Below are positions 28,596 through 37,590 of a stretch of 64,000 nucleotides of DNA, one piece after another. Location: NCBI RefSeq assembly GCF_021533215.1, contig NZ_JAJNKA010000019.1, forward strand, positions 32,897-96,896, given 5' to 3'. The stretch comes from Portibacter lacus (lineage in GTDB: Bacteria > Bacteroidota > Bacteroidia > Chitinophagales > Saprospiraceae). The position numbers and the translations under genes are program-made. How positions within the stretch are numbered: the stretch's first letter is position 1; each line of letters starts with the position of its first letter. The notes below the pieces were generated by a model. The model searched no databases. It had not been told where the DNA came from and saw nothing but the letters and a program-made list of their open reading frames with translations.

Positions 28596-29681
28596 ATGGC
28601 AACGAAATATAAAAAAAGGAAAATAGCGCTGATTACATTGATGGTTGTGATATTATCATTGATAATCATTCGATTATTACTACCGAGTATTGTGAAGAAT
28701 CAGGTGAACAAAAGATTAGCAGAAATAGATGGCTATCAAGGCTCCATTTCAGAAGTAGACCTACATTTATATAGAGGCGCAGCGAAGATATTCGACTTTA
28801 ACATTGACAAGTATAATGAAAAGCAACTAGAACCTTTTATAAATGTCCCAGCGTCAGAATTTTCTATAGAATGGAAGAGTTTGTTCAAAGGGGCAATAGT
28901 AGGTGAAATGACCTTATTCAGTCCAGCTTTGAATATAGATATTACTTCTTCAGGGGAAGCTGAGCAGACTGGGATGGAGATTGATTGGGTAGACTTGGTG
29001 AAGGATTTAACACCGATTAGGATTAATACTTTTCGAATAGAAAATGCACAGTTGGATGTTGACTTTCCAGCGTCTGAAAAGCCGGATTTTGATTTCGATA
29101 TGAAAGAAATAGATGTTCTTATAACAAATATTTCGAACGTGGAGGATAAGAGTCATGCCTTGCCATCGGATATTAAAATTACTTCTAAGATCAGCAATTA
29201 TTACGGAAATCTAGACGTGACAGCGAAGGCGAACATGCTCAAAGAAATTCCCGATATGGATATGAACATGACACTAGAAGGACTGCGATTAGAGTCGCTT
29301 AATGCTTTTCTGACTTACTATGCAGGAATGGATTTCGAAAGTGGTACGATGAATTTGTATAGTGAAGTTGCACTAAAGGATAAAGCTTTCGAAGGATACA
29401 TTAAGCCTACACTTCATGATCCAGTTATTTTTGAGGCGAAAGAAGAAGATCGGAGTCTATGGCAAGCGGCGAAAGAACTGGTAACAGAAGGTGTACAAGA
29501 GATTTTTGAAAATCAGAAAATAGAACAAACTGCAGCAAAAATTCCTATATCTGGGACAATAGAGGGAGCATCTGTCAATTACTGGCAAGCATTTGTAACC
29601 AATCTAAGAAATGCTTACATCGAAGCGCTAAAAAATCAACTTGATAATACCATTGCATTTGGTGAGGTAGCCGAAAAGTAA
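28596..29681 (+). CDS. AsmA-like/DUF748 domain protein
   Basis: A 361-residue protein with one N-terminal membrane anchor (IALITLMVVILSLIIIRLLL) preceded by a lysine-rich start, and a beta-rich periplasmic part with repeated strand-turn patterns. The opening VNKRLAEIDGYQGSISEVDLHLYRGAAKI and DIDWVDLVKDLTPIRINTFRIENAQL style blocks resemble DUF748/AsmA-like proteins that belong to the same bridge-like superfamily as TamB. It is transcribed away from tamB across a 97-base gap, so it may share function in lipid or envelope transport. A helical C-terminal segment ends the protein. Role is inferred from family only. Confidence 0.72.
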   Translation: MATKYKKRKIALITLMVVILSLIIIRLLLPSIVKNQVNKRLAEIDGYQGSISEVDLHLYRGAAKIFDFNIDKYNEKQLEPFINVPASEFSIEWKSLFKGAIVGEMTLFSPALNIDITSSGEAEQTGMEIDWVDLVKDLTPIRINTFRIENAQLDVDFPASEKPDFDFDMKEIDVLITNISNVEDKSHALPSDIKITSKISNYYGNLDVTAKANMLKEIPDMDMNMTLEGLRLESLNAFLTYYAGMDFESGTMNLYSEVALKDKAFEGYIKPTLHDPVIFEAKEEDRSLWQAAKELVTEGVQEIFENQKIEQTAAKIPISGTIEGASVNYWQAFVTNLRNAYIEALKNQLDNTIAFGEVAEK

Positions 29682-30170
29682 CTACTTTTCTGAAAAAAGC
29701 GCTTGAATTTCTTCTCGCTCGTCGTAAAGTTCTTTAGAAAAGAAGGTGAACGTTCTTCCATTTTTTAGGGTAATAACCATCCCTTTATTTCCTCCGAAAT
29801 TGTAGACTCGATCTCTGTTTCCGAAATGGACAAATAAGCCGCTTGATTTCGTAATTGGATTCGTTACAAAAAAATCGATATCAGCAATAACTGATTTTTT
29901 CAAATTGACCTTCGTAAACCCGAGTGGGTTGATTTTTATGGAAATATTTTTCTTGCCGAATTTCACTCTCAAAGTGGCATTAGCTAAGTAATATATAACT
30001 ACACCCAGCGCGGCAACAATCAAAATGAGCGCTATAATTTCAAGGGAAAATGTGGAATTTGAAATCAATAAAGACACAATTTTATACAAGCAAAGTAGGA
30101 TGAAAGCTCCTATTGTTGCAAGAGAAAAAATATCTCTAAAGTTTTGATGTAATTTTATAGTGTTTCTCAT
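29682..30170 (-). CDS. Small membrane protein with PH-like C-terminal domain
   Basis: A 162-residue protein with two adjacent membrane helices (about residues 17-34 and 42-65) and a cytoplasmic beta-rich domain that contains GFTKVNLKKSVIADIDFF and ITLKNGRTFTFFSKE. The order, two helices followed by a strand-rich domain with a lysine/arginine-rich edge, resembles bacterial PH-like membrane proteins, but no family is certain. Its stop abuts the stop of the AsmA-like gene with no gap between them. Confidence 0.6.
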   Translation of the reverse strand: MRNTIKLHQNFRDIFSLATIGAFILLCLYKIVSLLISNSTFSLEIIALILIVAALGVVIYYLANATLRVKFGKKNISIKINPLGFTKVNLKKSVIADIDFFVTNPITKSSGLFVHFGNRDRVYNFGGNKGMVITLKNGRTFTFFSKELYDEREEIQALFSEK

Positions 30171-30341
30171 ATTTATTCATCTGTAGTTTACATAAAGTTA
30201 ACAATTAATTTACATTAAAACTATAATCACCTGTAAATTAAGAGTTTTGCGTGATAAGAATTATAACGATAATTGTTAATTTTTAGTTCAGATGGCAGCG
30301 AAAATTAAGTGAGAAGTGGGTGAGATGTCGTTGTGAATAAA

Positions 30342-31574
30342 TCAGGAAGGAAGGTCTTGTAATTTTTGGAGAATTAAAGATTTTTCAGAAATATTATTCA
30401 CTGCATTTAGTGCTTTTGTTAGCATCTCCCTAGCTAACATGTAGTCCTTCATTGTTGAATATATTTCGGCGAATACAGAATAAAAAAGGTATTCTCTTCC
30501 TTTTAAATTTTCAAGATCGATACTTTCTAATGTTTCCTTTGCTTGGGTTGTCTTTCCCTGTTGATTAAGTATTACTGCTAGGTTTAGAAAATTAGATGCG
30601 GTCGGTAAAAGGAGGATGAGGTTTCTGTGATATATTTCCAATTTTGCCCAGTCTGTTTCTTCGTAAGTTCTAGCGTTAATGTATTCACCAGCAATTGCAG
30701 CTTCCCAGTGAAATCTCGTGTATTCATCGGTTTCCACAGCTTCTTCCATCCATTGATGTCCTTTGAGAATAAGTTGGAAATTCCATTTTTGGCGTTCTTG
30801 ATGTTTGAGTTTAATGAGGTGATTATCATCTGATATTTTAGCTTCAAGCCGCGCGGCATGGAAACACATCATTGCCATCATTGCCTTAGATTCTGGAAGA
30901 TCGAAACGATCTATAAGGAGACCATTCAAGCGCAAAGCTTCGGCGATTAGATCTTTTTTGATGAGTTTTTCTTTGTTGGAAGAGTGAAATCCTTCATTGA
31001 ATAAAAGGTAGATGGCAAGATGGACAGATGCTATTCTTTCTTTAAATTGTTCGCCGCTGGGTACTTCAAATTTCACTTGGTTTAGGTCAATGTTTTTCCG
31101 AGCTCTGAACAAGCTTTTCTTTACGTTTTCTTGACTGATCATTAATGCGGCAGCAATTTCTTTCCTAGAAAATCCTGAGAAAGTCTTTAGTGCGAAAATA
31201 ATTTGGTCTTTGAGTTTGAGTGATGGGTGACAAATCGTAAATAGTAGACGTAACTGGCTATCTTCTATTTCATGATCCGTGAAAACCTCCTGCATTGTAA
31301 TAAAGGAAGTGCCTGAGATGTTTTCATATTTATTTTGAGAAGAAACTTTCCGAAATAAATCGATGGCTCTATTTTTAGCAACTGTTCTGAGCCAGCCTTC
31401 CGGGTTTTCGGGCAGCTCATTGTTTCGAAAATAGAGCACTGCTTTTTGAAAAGTGTCTTGAACGGCATCCTCTATTAAGTCCAGATTAGCAATGCCATAG
31501 ATTCTGGTTAGAGAAGAGACCATCTTTCCATATTCGTGTCTGAAAAGATGGTCTATCATAAGTTCGGGTTTCAT
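30342..31574 (-). CDS. ECF42-type RNA polymerase sigma factor with TPR-like tail
   Basis: A 410-residue extended ECF sigma factor. Region 2 is near residues 10-75 (LIEDAVQDTFQKAV and PEGWLRTVAKNRAIDLFRK), region 4 is near 110-160 (FSGFSRKEIAAALMISQENVKKSLFRARK), and the long tail of about 240 residues is helical with a TPR-like last part (LNLAVILNQQGKTTQAKETL). The gene follows a YCII-family gene with no gap, which is the standard context of ECF42. These factors have no classical anti-sigma; the tail and the YCII protein are thought to control them. Targets are unknown. Confidence 0.9.
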   Translation of the reverse strand: MKPELMIDHLFRHEYGKMVSSLTRIYGIANLDLIEDAVQDTFQKAVLYFRNNELPENPEGWLRTVAKNRAIDLFRKVSSQNKYENISGTSFITMQEVFTDHEIEDSQLRLLFTICHPSLKLKDQIIFALKTFSGFSRKEIAAALMISQENVKKSLFRARKNIDLNQVKFEVPSGEQFKERIASVHLAIYLLFNEGFHSSNKEKLIKKDLIAEALRLNGLLIDRFDLPESKAMMAMMCFHAARLEAKISDDNHLIKLKHQERQKWNFQLILKGHQWMEEAVETDEYTRFHWEAAIAGEYINARTYEETDWAKLEIYHRNLILLLPTASNFLNLAVILNQQGKTTQAKETLESIDLENLKGREYLFYSVFAEIYSTMKDYMLAREMLTKALNAVNNISEKSLILQKLQDLPS

Positions 31575-31931
31575 TTATTGGTCGAAATTGATCACTTCTC
31601 TAATTTCAACAGTTCCGCCTAAATCAAAATCTGGATAATCTTCTGTGATTTTCACCACATCATCGAAAGATTCTGCTTTCACGGTATAGTATCCACCGAT
31701 AAGCTCTTTGCTTTCTATGGCTGGAGTATCAGTAATAACTCTATCCTTACCTGCTTTGCCTGATATCCTTTTGCCACCTGCAGCAAGTGCTTCACCGCCA
31801 ACTAATATTCCTGCTTTGCCCATTTTGTCTCCCCATGCGAACCATTTTCCCATTCTTTCTTGAATTTGTTCCTGAGAAAGGTTGGCATTAGCGTAGTCTG
31901 CTCCTAGGAAAATCATCATGTATTCTTTCAT
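31575..31931 (-). CDS. YCII/DGPF domain protein, partner of the ECF42 sigma factor
   Basis: A 118-residue protein from the ATG at 31931; the frame is open further upstream but that part is a non-family, hydrophobic stretch. The fold is the small YCII-like ferredoxin barrel: MKEYMMIFLG, then MGKWFAWGDKMGKAGILVGG and the C-terminal SFDDVVKITEDYPDFDLGGTVEIRE. Genes of this type sit next to ECF42 sigma factors across bacteria. The stop codon directly abuts the sigma factor start, so the two are coupled. Whether it senses a ligand or modifies the sigma factor is not known. Confidence 0.85.
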   Translation of the reverse strand: MKEYMMIFLGADYANANLSQEQIQERMGKWFAWGDKMGKAGILVGGEALAAGGKRISGKAGKDRVITDTPAIESKELIGGYYTVKAESFDDVVKITEDYPDFDLGGTVEIREVINFDQ

Positions 31932-32194
31932 CTTATAAAGTTTAATTGTTTTAAAAATAATAATTGTTTTTGGGAAGTGACGAATACGATAAAAAGTATG
32001 GGGACAGAATTGGAGAATAAAAATTATGATATGGAAGAATAATGAAAAGAGGTCATGTGGTGACATGAGTGTTTCAGGTGTGAAGTGTTCACATGCTTAA
32101 ATGCTCTTTTGTAACTAAAAAAAGATGAATGTACTACTGATATTGGCCTCTTACCCGTTAAAGCATAGTCACATACAAGCGGGATGCTGGCATT

Positions 32195-32992
32195 TTATTC
32201 TTTTGCTGGGTTGTCTATGGCGTATAGGATTCCACCCAATACATGATTTAAAAAATGCTGTTCGGAGTAGGATTCCTTATCGTGACCTAAGGCTGTGTAG
32301 AACATTCGGCCACCATCATATGGCTTGTACCAAGCAATCGGATGATTGTCTTTGTGACCACCACCGTTATAGGTTGATTCATCTAAAGAAAGGAGCATAT
32401 TGAAATCCTCGTCTACCCATCTGAAATTATACCATTCATCAAATCGTTTCCATTTTTTAGGTAAATGTTTTGTTGATAAATGTGTGGTATCATTAACAAT
32501 AACAACGGCTTCTTGGGGCTCTGGATGTCCATTAAAATAAGCTCCGATCATCTTACCGAACCATTCCCATTCATATTCTGTAGTCGATGCACCATGTATT
32601 CCCACAAAGCCACCGCCAGACCTGATATAATTCTCAAAAGCAACTTCTTGTTCTCTGTTGAATACATCGCCACTGGAGTTTAAGAACAATATGGCGTCAT
32701 ATTCCTTTAATTTTTGACTATTAAACCATTCTGAATTTTCAGTTGCCTCCGTATTTATATCGTTCTGGGCGCATAATGTTTTAATAGCTTCTATGCTTAC
32801 TTCAGTTGATTCGTGCCGATAATCCATGGTTTTGGAAAAAATGAGCACTTTCTTTTTAGAAATGTTTTGACTTTGAGCTAGGAATGGTATAAATCCTATC
32901 AAGCAGATCATCCATACAGTTCTTTCTGCTTTGATAAAAAAACGTTTGATGGAACTCACTATTTTTTTTCGATTAGACCTTGATTTGAACAT
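32195..32992 (-). CDS. ThuA domain protein, exported
   Basis: A 265-residue glutamine-amidotransferase-like protein of the ThuA family. Marks are VLIFSKTMDYRHES, DAILFLNSSGDV, GGGFVGIHGASTTEYEW and the C-terminal PIAWYKPYDGGRMFYTALGHDKESYSE. A hydrophobic segment ICLIGFIPFLAQSQ ends near residue 42, so it is exported; the real start may be the later Met at 32911, which gives a normal-length signal. Members act on sugar-like compounds in many Bacteroidota gene sets, but the reaction is unknown. It is next to a PQQ-dependent dehydrogenase in the same orientation, hinting at periplasmic sugar or polyol turnover. Confidence 0.82.
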   Translation of the reverse strand: MFKSRSNRKKIVSSIKRFFIKAERTVWMICLIGFIPFLAQSQNISKKKVLIFSKTMDYRHESTEVSIEAIKTLCAQNDINTEATENSEWFNSQKLKEYDAILFLNSSGDVFNREQEVAFENYIRSGGGFVGIHGASTTEYEWEWFGKMIGAYFNGHPEPQEAVVIVNDTTHLSTKHLPKKWKRFDEWYNFRWVDEDFNMLLSLDESTYNGGGHKDNHPIAWYKPYDGGRMFYTALGHDKESYSEQHFLNHVLGGILYAIDNPAKE

Positions 32993-33125
32993 AAGTTTGA
33001 AATTTTATTTCTTTAAAAAGTTTTAATGGTTAATTATAAGAAGTTAGCTTTTATTGACTGCACTTATGCTAACACCATGTAATGGAATTATCAGTAATCC
33101 AGTCTCCATTTTTTTATTAACACTA

Positions 33126-35249
33126 TTACTCATCTGTAACTTTAAGATATGAAAGTATAGCATTGACTTGTTTCTTAGACAATACGTCTTTATAACTCGG
33201 CATCCCTTTAGCTAATCGATCACCGCTCAGAACGATATCATAAAACTCATTTTCTACATTAGCCTTTAATGGTAAAAGTTTGGGAGCTCTTCCTGTGTTA
33301 TGGCAACCGGTACAATTAATATTATATAATTCTTGTCCAAGTTTAATTTCAGCTTTCGAAAAGTTTGCTGCATCACCTTTGTCTGCAAGTTGAACATTTC
33401 TGTTCAGCACGGGTCTTTTCGGAACATCGCCTCCGCCAATTTTAAAAGCCAAAATACGGCCTTTGTTTCCATAGAGGTAGTCGGCATTGGTTTGCTGATT
33501 GCCATCGACACCTGCCATTACTGCTACAAACTGCTCATTTCCGATTTTATAGGACATTGGTGCAGCAATGATACTTGTGCCAGCATCAATATCATGAAGA
33601 AGTTTCCCTGTGGTTGCTTCGTAAACCTTAAGATGTCCATCTATACCACCTTGAAACACCAAGTTACCATCTGTGGTCATTACGCCTCCGTATCTACGAT
33701 CATGCCTTAAAGTTTCCATTGCGTATTGTATTTCAACTTCCCAAACCACTTTCCGCTTTACAGGGTCCCATGCCTTCAGATATGACCTTGGATAAGTATC
33801 GGGTTCTCCTTTTGTGAGTTCCTCTAAAGGTGGCCAGTCTTCTGGATAAGAGCTGCTGTTGTGCACCGACCTGAAAGATACTCCTGGGTTCCATCCTTTT
33901 TCCTTAACCTTGAATGGAGTTTTTTGAATACTGTAAATTTCACCTGCTTCATTAGTAGGAATATAAACCAATCCTGTATTGGGGTTGAAAGCCATTGGAT
34001 TCCAATTATGACCACCTTGACTACTAGGAAAAATAAGCTTAGGGGATTTACTGTAATCTCCCTTTCCCGTTTCTACGGGTTTTCCAGTTTTCATATCAAC
34101 ATGACTAGCCCAGTTAACATATACGTAGGGATCAGCGGATAGCAATTCTCCTGTTTCCCTATCCAAAACATAGAAGAATCCATTTTTGGGGGCCTGCATG
34201 ATGACCTTTCTTTCTTTGCCATCCATATTTAATTCAGCGAGAATCATTTTTTGTGTAGTGGTGTAATCCCAGTTGTCAGCTGGGGTGGTTTGATAGTGCC
34301 ATAAAAGCCGACCATTGTCAGGGTTAATAGCCAATATGCTGTTTAAGAAAAGATTATCTCCCCCAGCTGGGCTTCGCAAATCTCTGCTCCAGGGAGCTCC
34401 ATTTCCAGTACCAACATATAAAATATTAAGTTCCGGATCATAGGCCATTGCATCCCATACCGTGCCTCCTAGGCCATTCTCCCATACACTATTAGGATCC
34501 CAAGTCTTTGCTGCCATCTCTAATTCTGGATGCTCAAAACCTTTGTCTGGATCGCCAGGTACTGTGTAGAATCTCCATGCCATCTCACCACTATTAATAT
34601 TATATGCCGAGACATACCCTCGGGCATTGTATTCCCCGCCACTGTTGCCAATAAGAACTAAATCTTTGGCTATATGTGGCGCTCCTGTGCTCGAGTATCC
34701 CTTAGATCTATCCACTATGGTATCTATTTTCCAAATCTGCTTCCCGGTAGCTGCATCTAATGCATATAAGTAACCGTCTATCGATGCCACATAAACGATA
34801 CCTTTCCACACAGCTACACCACGGTTAGGTCCACCACAACAATGATTGTCAAAAACCTCGGCACGTATTTCGGGCTTGAATGACCAGAGTAATTTTCCGC
34901 TGGCAGCATTAAGGGCGTATACATTACCTTTGTTTCCCGCAGTGAATAAAGTGCCATCGACTACAATTGGTGTGGCTTGAAAAGCAGTTTCAAAATCAAT
35001 GTCGAAATCCCAAGCAAAACCTAATTGTTTAATATTTTTCTCGTTGATATCATTAAGTGGGGAGTAGTAAGCCTGTTTGTAACCTCTTCCTCCAGTAAAC
35101 CAAGACTCAGGTTCATTGTCTGAATTTAGCAATCGTTCTTCTGTAATGTTGCCAATTTTTGGAGATAGGTTATTTGACTGGCATCCTGCGAAGCCTAATA
35201 GGAATATTATTACATACAAATAATGTATCGATTTCTCTACCTTTTTCAT
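33126..35249 (-). CDS. PQQ-dependent dehydrogenase with C-terminal cytochrome c domain, lipoprotein
   Basis: A 707-residue quinoprotein from the ATG at 35249; the frame is open to 35327, but this start gives a lipoprotein signal with lipobox GFAGC. Eight beta-propeller blades carry W-docking-like motifs (GKLLWSFKPE, GKQIWKID, GRLLWHYQTTPADNWDYT). The adjacent cysteine pair is in NHCCGGPNRGVAVW and the active-site region in GTGNGAPWSRDLRSPAGGDN. Residues about 640-705 form a cytochrome c with CTGCH (from NINCTGCHNTG) and axial Met in KGMPSY. This is the type II alcohol/polyol dehydrogenase layout. No PQQ synthesis genes are in the window, so the cofactor may come from elsewhere. Substrate unknown. 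Confidence 0.9.
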   Translation of the reverse strand: MKKVEKSIHYLYVIIFLLGFAGCQSNNLSPKIGNITEERLLNSDNEPESWFTGGRGYKQAYYSPLNDINEKNIKQLGFAWDFDIDFETAFQATPIVVDGTLFTAGNKGNVYALNAASGKLLWSFKPEIRAEVFDNHCCGGPNRGVAVWKGIVYVASIDGYLYALDAATGKQIWKIDTIVDRSKGYSSTGAPHIAKDLVLIGNSGGEYNARGYVSAYNINSGEMAWRFYTVPGDPDKGFEHPELEMAAKTWDPNSVWENGLGGTVWDAMAYDPELNILYVGTGNGAPWSRDLRSPAGGDNLFLNSILAINPDNGRLLWHYQTTPADNWDYTTTQKMILAELNMDGKERKVIMQAPKNGFFYVLDRETGELLSADPYVYVNWASHVDMKTGKPVETGKGDYSKSPKLIFPSSQGGHNWNPMAFNPNTGLVYIPTNEAGEIYSIQKTPFKVKEKGWNPGVSFRSVHNSSSYPEDWPPLEELTKGEPDTYPRSYLKAWDPVKRKVVWEVEIQYAMETLRHDRRYGGVMTTDGNLVFQGGIDGHLKVYEATTGKLLHDIDAGTSIIAAPMSYKIGNEQFVAVMAGVDGNQQTNADYLYGNKGRILAFKIGGGDVPKRPVLNRNVQLADKGDAANFSKAEIKLGQELYNINCTGCHNTGRAPKLLPLKANVENEFYDIVLSGDRLAKGMPSYKDVLSKKQVNAILSYLKVTDE

Positions 35250-35358
35250 AGTGTGTTGTTTAAGCAGATTATATCTTAATATAGTAAGATTTTTATTGAA
35301 TGAAAACTTTGCAATGATTATTATCAAAGTTGGTCTTCAAGAATTCCCTTTGCTTTAA

Positions 35359-35562
35359 ATCCAAAACCTAGAACAATTAGAGCAAGAGAATAAATTCAGA
35401 GTGGACTTGTACTTTAGGCTTAATGCCATTGTTATAAAAATTCCGCCGTTAAGGGAGCGGAAAAAGGATATTCCTCTTTTGGTTGCAAATACGCTTAACA
35501 AGCTTTCTATAAAATTTGACAAAAAACTTTTAGGAAGTACTACAACATTCATGGCTCGGTAA
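35359..35562 (+). pseudogene. Remnant of an NtrC-family sigma-54 activator
   Basis: Translation from 35359 gives about 67 codons up to a TAA (35560-35562). They contain [24 protein letters not shown] and NTLNKL, the diagnostic end of the AAA+ sigma-54 interaction domain (FRxDLYxRLN, IPPLRERxxDIPLL). There is no start, no Walker A or GAFTGA part, and the expected WPGNVREL block appears only in another frame as EWAKGDRIRE near 35568-35600, showing a frameshift. It is a decayed fragment, probably of a lost two-component regulator. Remaining bases of the 35250-35829 gap show nothing else except the palindrome at 35805. Confidence 0.8.
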
Positions 35563-35804
35563 TACGTCTGAATGGGCAAAGGGGGATCGAATTAGGGAAA
35601 AAGTATAGAAAAATGAATTCTTACACTTGATTTCGACCACGGGAGGATTGAGGCTATTCCGGTGTAAAGCTACTTGTTACTAAGCTTACAATGCAGAAAG
35701 CGTGAAATTCTAATAGTTAAAAAAAATGGCCGTCTTGCATTCTTTCAGAAAAACATATATCTTATTCGCTTAACGCCGCTATTTTATTTTATTTAACTAC
35801 CAAT

Positions 35805-35819
35805 TCTCGAATTTCGAGA
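35805..35819. promoter_or_regulatory. Perfect palindrome in front of the TANFOR operon
   Basis: TCTCGAA-T-TTCGAGA is a perfect 7-bp inverted repeat with a 1-base centre. It ends 10 bases before the first codon at 35830, where it could serve as an operator or a leader hairpin. No -7 box was identified with confidence. Confidence 0.5.
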
Positions 35820-35829
35820 TGGTCAATTT

Positions 35830-37590
35830 ATGTGCCAAATGACCGTGAAAAAACTGTTTACGGTGGTGTTATTTTTTAGTGTTTGCTTGAGCTCGACACT
35901 CAGCCAAGATGTAGAACAAAAATTTAACTCCCTAAAAGATCGGATCCAGAATGACCCCTTAAAAGTGAATGGGAGTTTCTCTGCTATGGGGCAGTATTAC
36001 CAAGCTTTTGGTATCGATAATAGAGCGGTTCCGTTTTCAGGCCGACTGATGGCAGCACTTAATTTTGATTTTCTAGGTATTCGAATGCCATTCTCCTTAG
36101 CTTATTCTAACGGCGGTGTTGTGTTTAATAAGCGACTTCCTTCTTATAGTTTTATTGGTATAAGCCCTTCCTATAAATGGGCTAAAGTATTAATTGGTAC
36201 ACGATCTATGGATTTCGGTAAATACTCCTTTAGTAATTATTCTTTTACGGGAGGTGGTTTTGAATTGACGCCAGGAAATTGGAATGTATCTGCATTTTAT
36301 GGTAGATTAAGAAGAGCGAGAGTGGAAGATTTTCAAGGCATAAATAATGTAGATCCATTTTTTCGCAGGATGGGTTTCGGTGGGAAAGCAGGCTATGAAG
36401 ATGGGAAGGATAAAGTGTTGGTCTCTGTGTTCAAGGCATGGGACGATGGGGCATCTATTGTAATTCCTGATAGTAGTTTTAATTTTTTTCCTTCCGAGAA
36501 TGTGATAGTTAGTGCGGAAATAGGCAAGCAGATTAGTAAACGAGTGGATCTAGAAGTGCATTATTCGAATAGTGGATTCACGGATGATCGCGAACTTCAG
36601 GAAAGAACGGAAGGATTTCGATTATCTAACTATGGAGGTCTACTTCGAAATAATATCAGCACGAGATTCAATAATGCTTTCGAAGCCAAACTGAATTTCA
36701 AATTGAAGGCAGTAAGTTTCAATATTGCCTATGAGCGAATCGACCCGGGCTATCGAACGATGGGTGCATTATTTTTCAATAATGATCTGGAGAATGTGAG
36801 TGGGGGAGTGAATTTCCGAATATTGAAAGGAAAATTAAATGTCAATGCTAGAGGAGGCTTACAAAGAAATAATTTAAGCGGAGAAGAAGCAAATGATTAC
36901 AACCGATTTGTAGGTTCATTTAATGCGAATTACACAGTTAATGACAAACTTACTTTTACAGGTAGCGCTACGAACTTTAATAATGTCAATAGAAGAAGTA
37001 CTATCGTTGATCCGAATAGTCCAATTTTACTGACCAATCTAGTATTGAATAACCAGCAAGCTAATCTTGGGGCTAATTATGTTATTGCTAATGATAATTC
37101 AAGAAGTTCTACGTTGTCAGCGACGGCAAGTCTTACCCAAGGAAATACGATCGAAAATGATATTGTGAATGTTGATCAATCGTCTACTTCACTGAACACA
37201 TTTATATATTATACACTACAGTTAAAGCCGAGTGCATGGACGTTCGGAGTTAATACGGGCTACAATCGAAATAACTTTGGTTCGAATGAAACTGCATTTT
37301 CTAATGTAGGATTGATGGCTGCGAAAAAGCTATTCAACGAAAAACTTGATTTAGGATTACAATCCAATGTCGCTTTTAATACCCAATATCAGGATCAAGT
37401 TTCAGTCGCTGACGGACAGCTGTATAGTCTTTTATTTACAGCAACATTTATGACGAGTAAATCAAGCGCAATTTCCCTTAATTCGGGATATCTGCATAAT
37501 AATGTGGTGAATAGTAATCAAGGAGTTCAAGCTTTCTCTGAGTTTAGGAATACCCTTAATTTTCAATACCGATTCAATCCTAGGAAATGA
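35830..37590 (+). CDS. Outer-membrane beta-barrel protein, first gene of the TANFOR operon
   Basis: A 586-residue exported barrel. The signal peptide ends near residue 26 (STLSQ); translation may begin at the ATG at 35839 instead. After a short periplasmic part, alternating aromatic/hydrophobic strands run to the C-terminus, which ends in LNFQYRFNPRK, a late aromatic strand. Repeated fragments such as SFNIAYERIDPGYRTMGALFF and LNVNARGGLQRNN show barrel strands. No TonB plug or POTRA is seen. It is translationally coupled (ATGA) to the next gene and precedes a TANFOR toxin, so it is a candidate outer-membrane conduit or anchor for this system. No known family name is assigned. Confidence 0.75.
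   Translation: MCQMTVKKLFTVVLFFSVCLSSTLSQDVEQKFNSLKDRIQNDPLKVNGSFSAMGQYYQAFGIDNRAVPFSGRLMAALNFDFLGIRMPFSLAYSNGGVVFNKRLPSYSFIGISPSYKWAKVLIGTRSMDFGKYSFSNYSFTGGGFELTPGNWNVSAFYGRLRRARVEDFQGINNVDPFFRRMGFGGKAGYEDGKDKVLVSVFKAWDDGASIVIPDSSFNFFPSENVIVSAEIGKQISKRVDLEVHYSNSGFTDDRELQERTEGFRLSNYGGLLRNNISTRFNNAFEAKLNFKLKAVSFNIAYERIDPGYRTMGALFFNNDLENVSGGVNFRILKGKLNVNARGGLQRNNLSGEEANDYNRFVGSFNANYTVNDKLTFTGSATNFNNVNRRSTIVDPNSPILLTNLVLNNQQANLGANYVIANDNSRSSTLSATASLTQGNTIENDIVNVDQSSTSLNTFIYYTLQLKPSAWTFGVNTGYNRNNFGSNETAFSNVGLMAAKKLFNEKLDLGLQSNVAFNTQYQDQVSVADGQLYSLLFTATFMTSKSSAISLNSGYLHNNVVNSNQGVQAFSEFRNTLNFQYRFNPRK

Noticed and set aside
32125..32403. Plus-strand frame overlapping the ThuA gene end
   Set aside because: Mostly antisense to the ThuA coding sequence; no family motif.
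33333..33710. A 125-residue open frame antisense to the PQQ dehydrogenase gene
   Set aside because: Shadow of a clear coding gene, with no domain or promoter.
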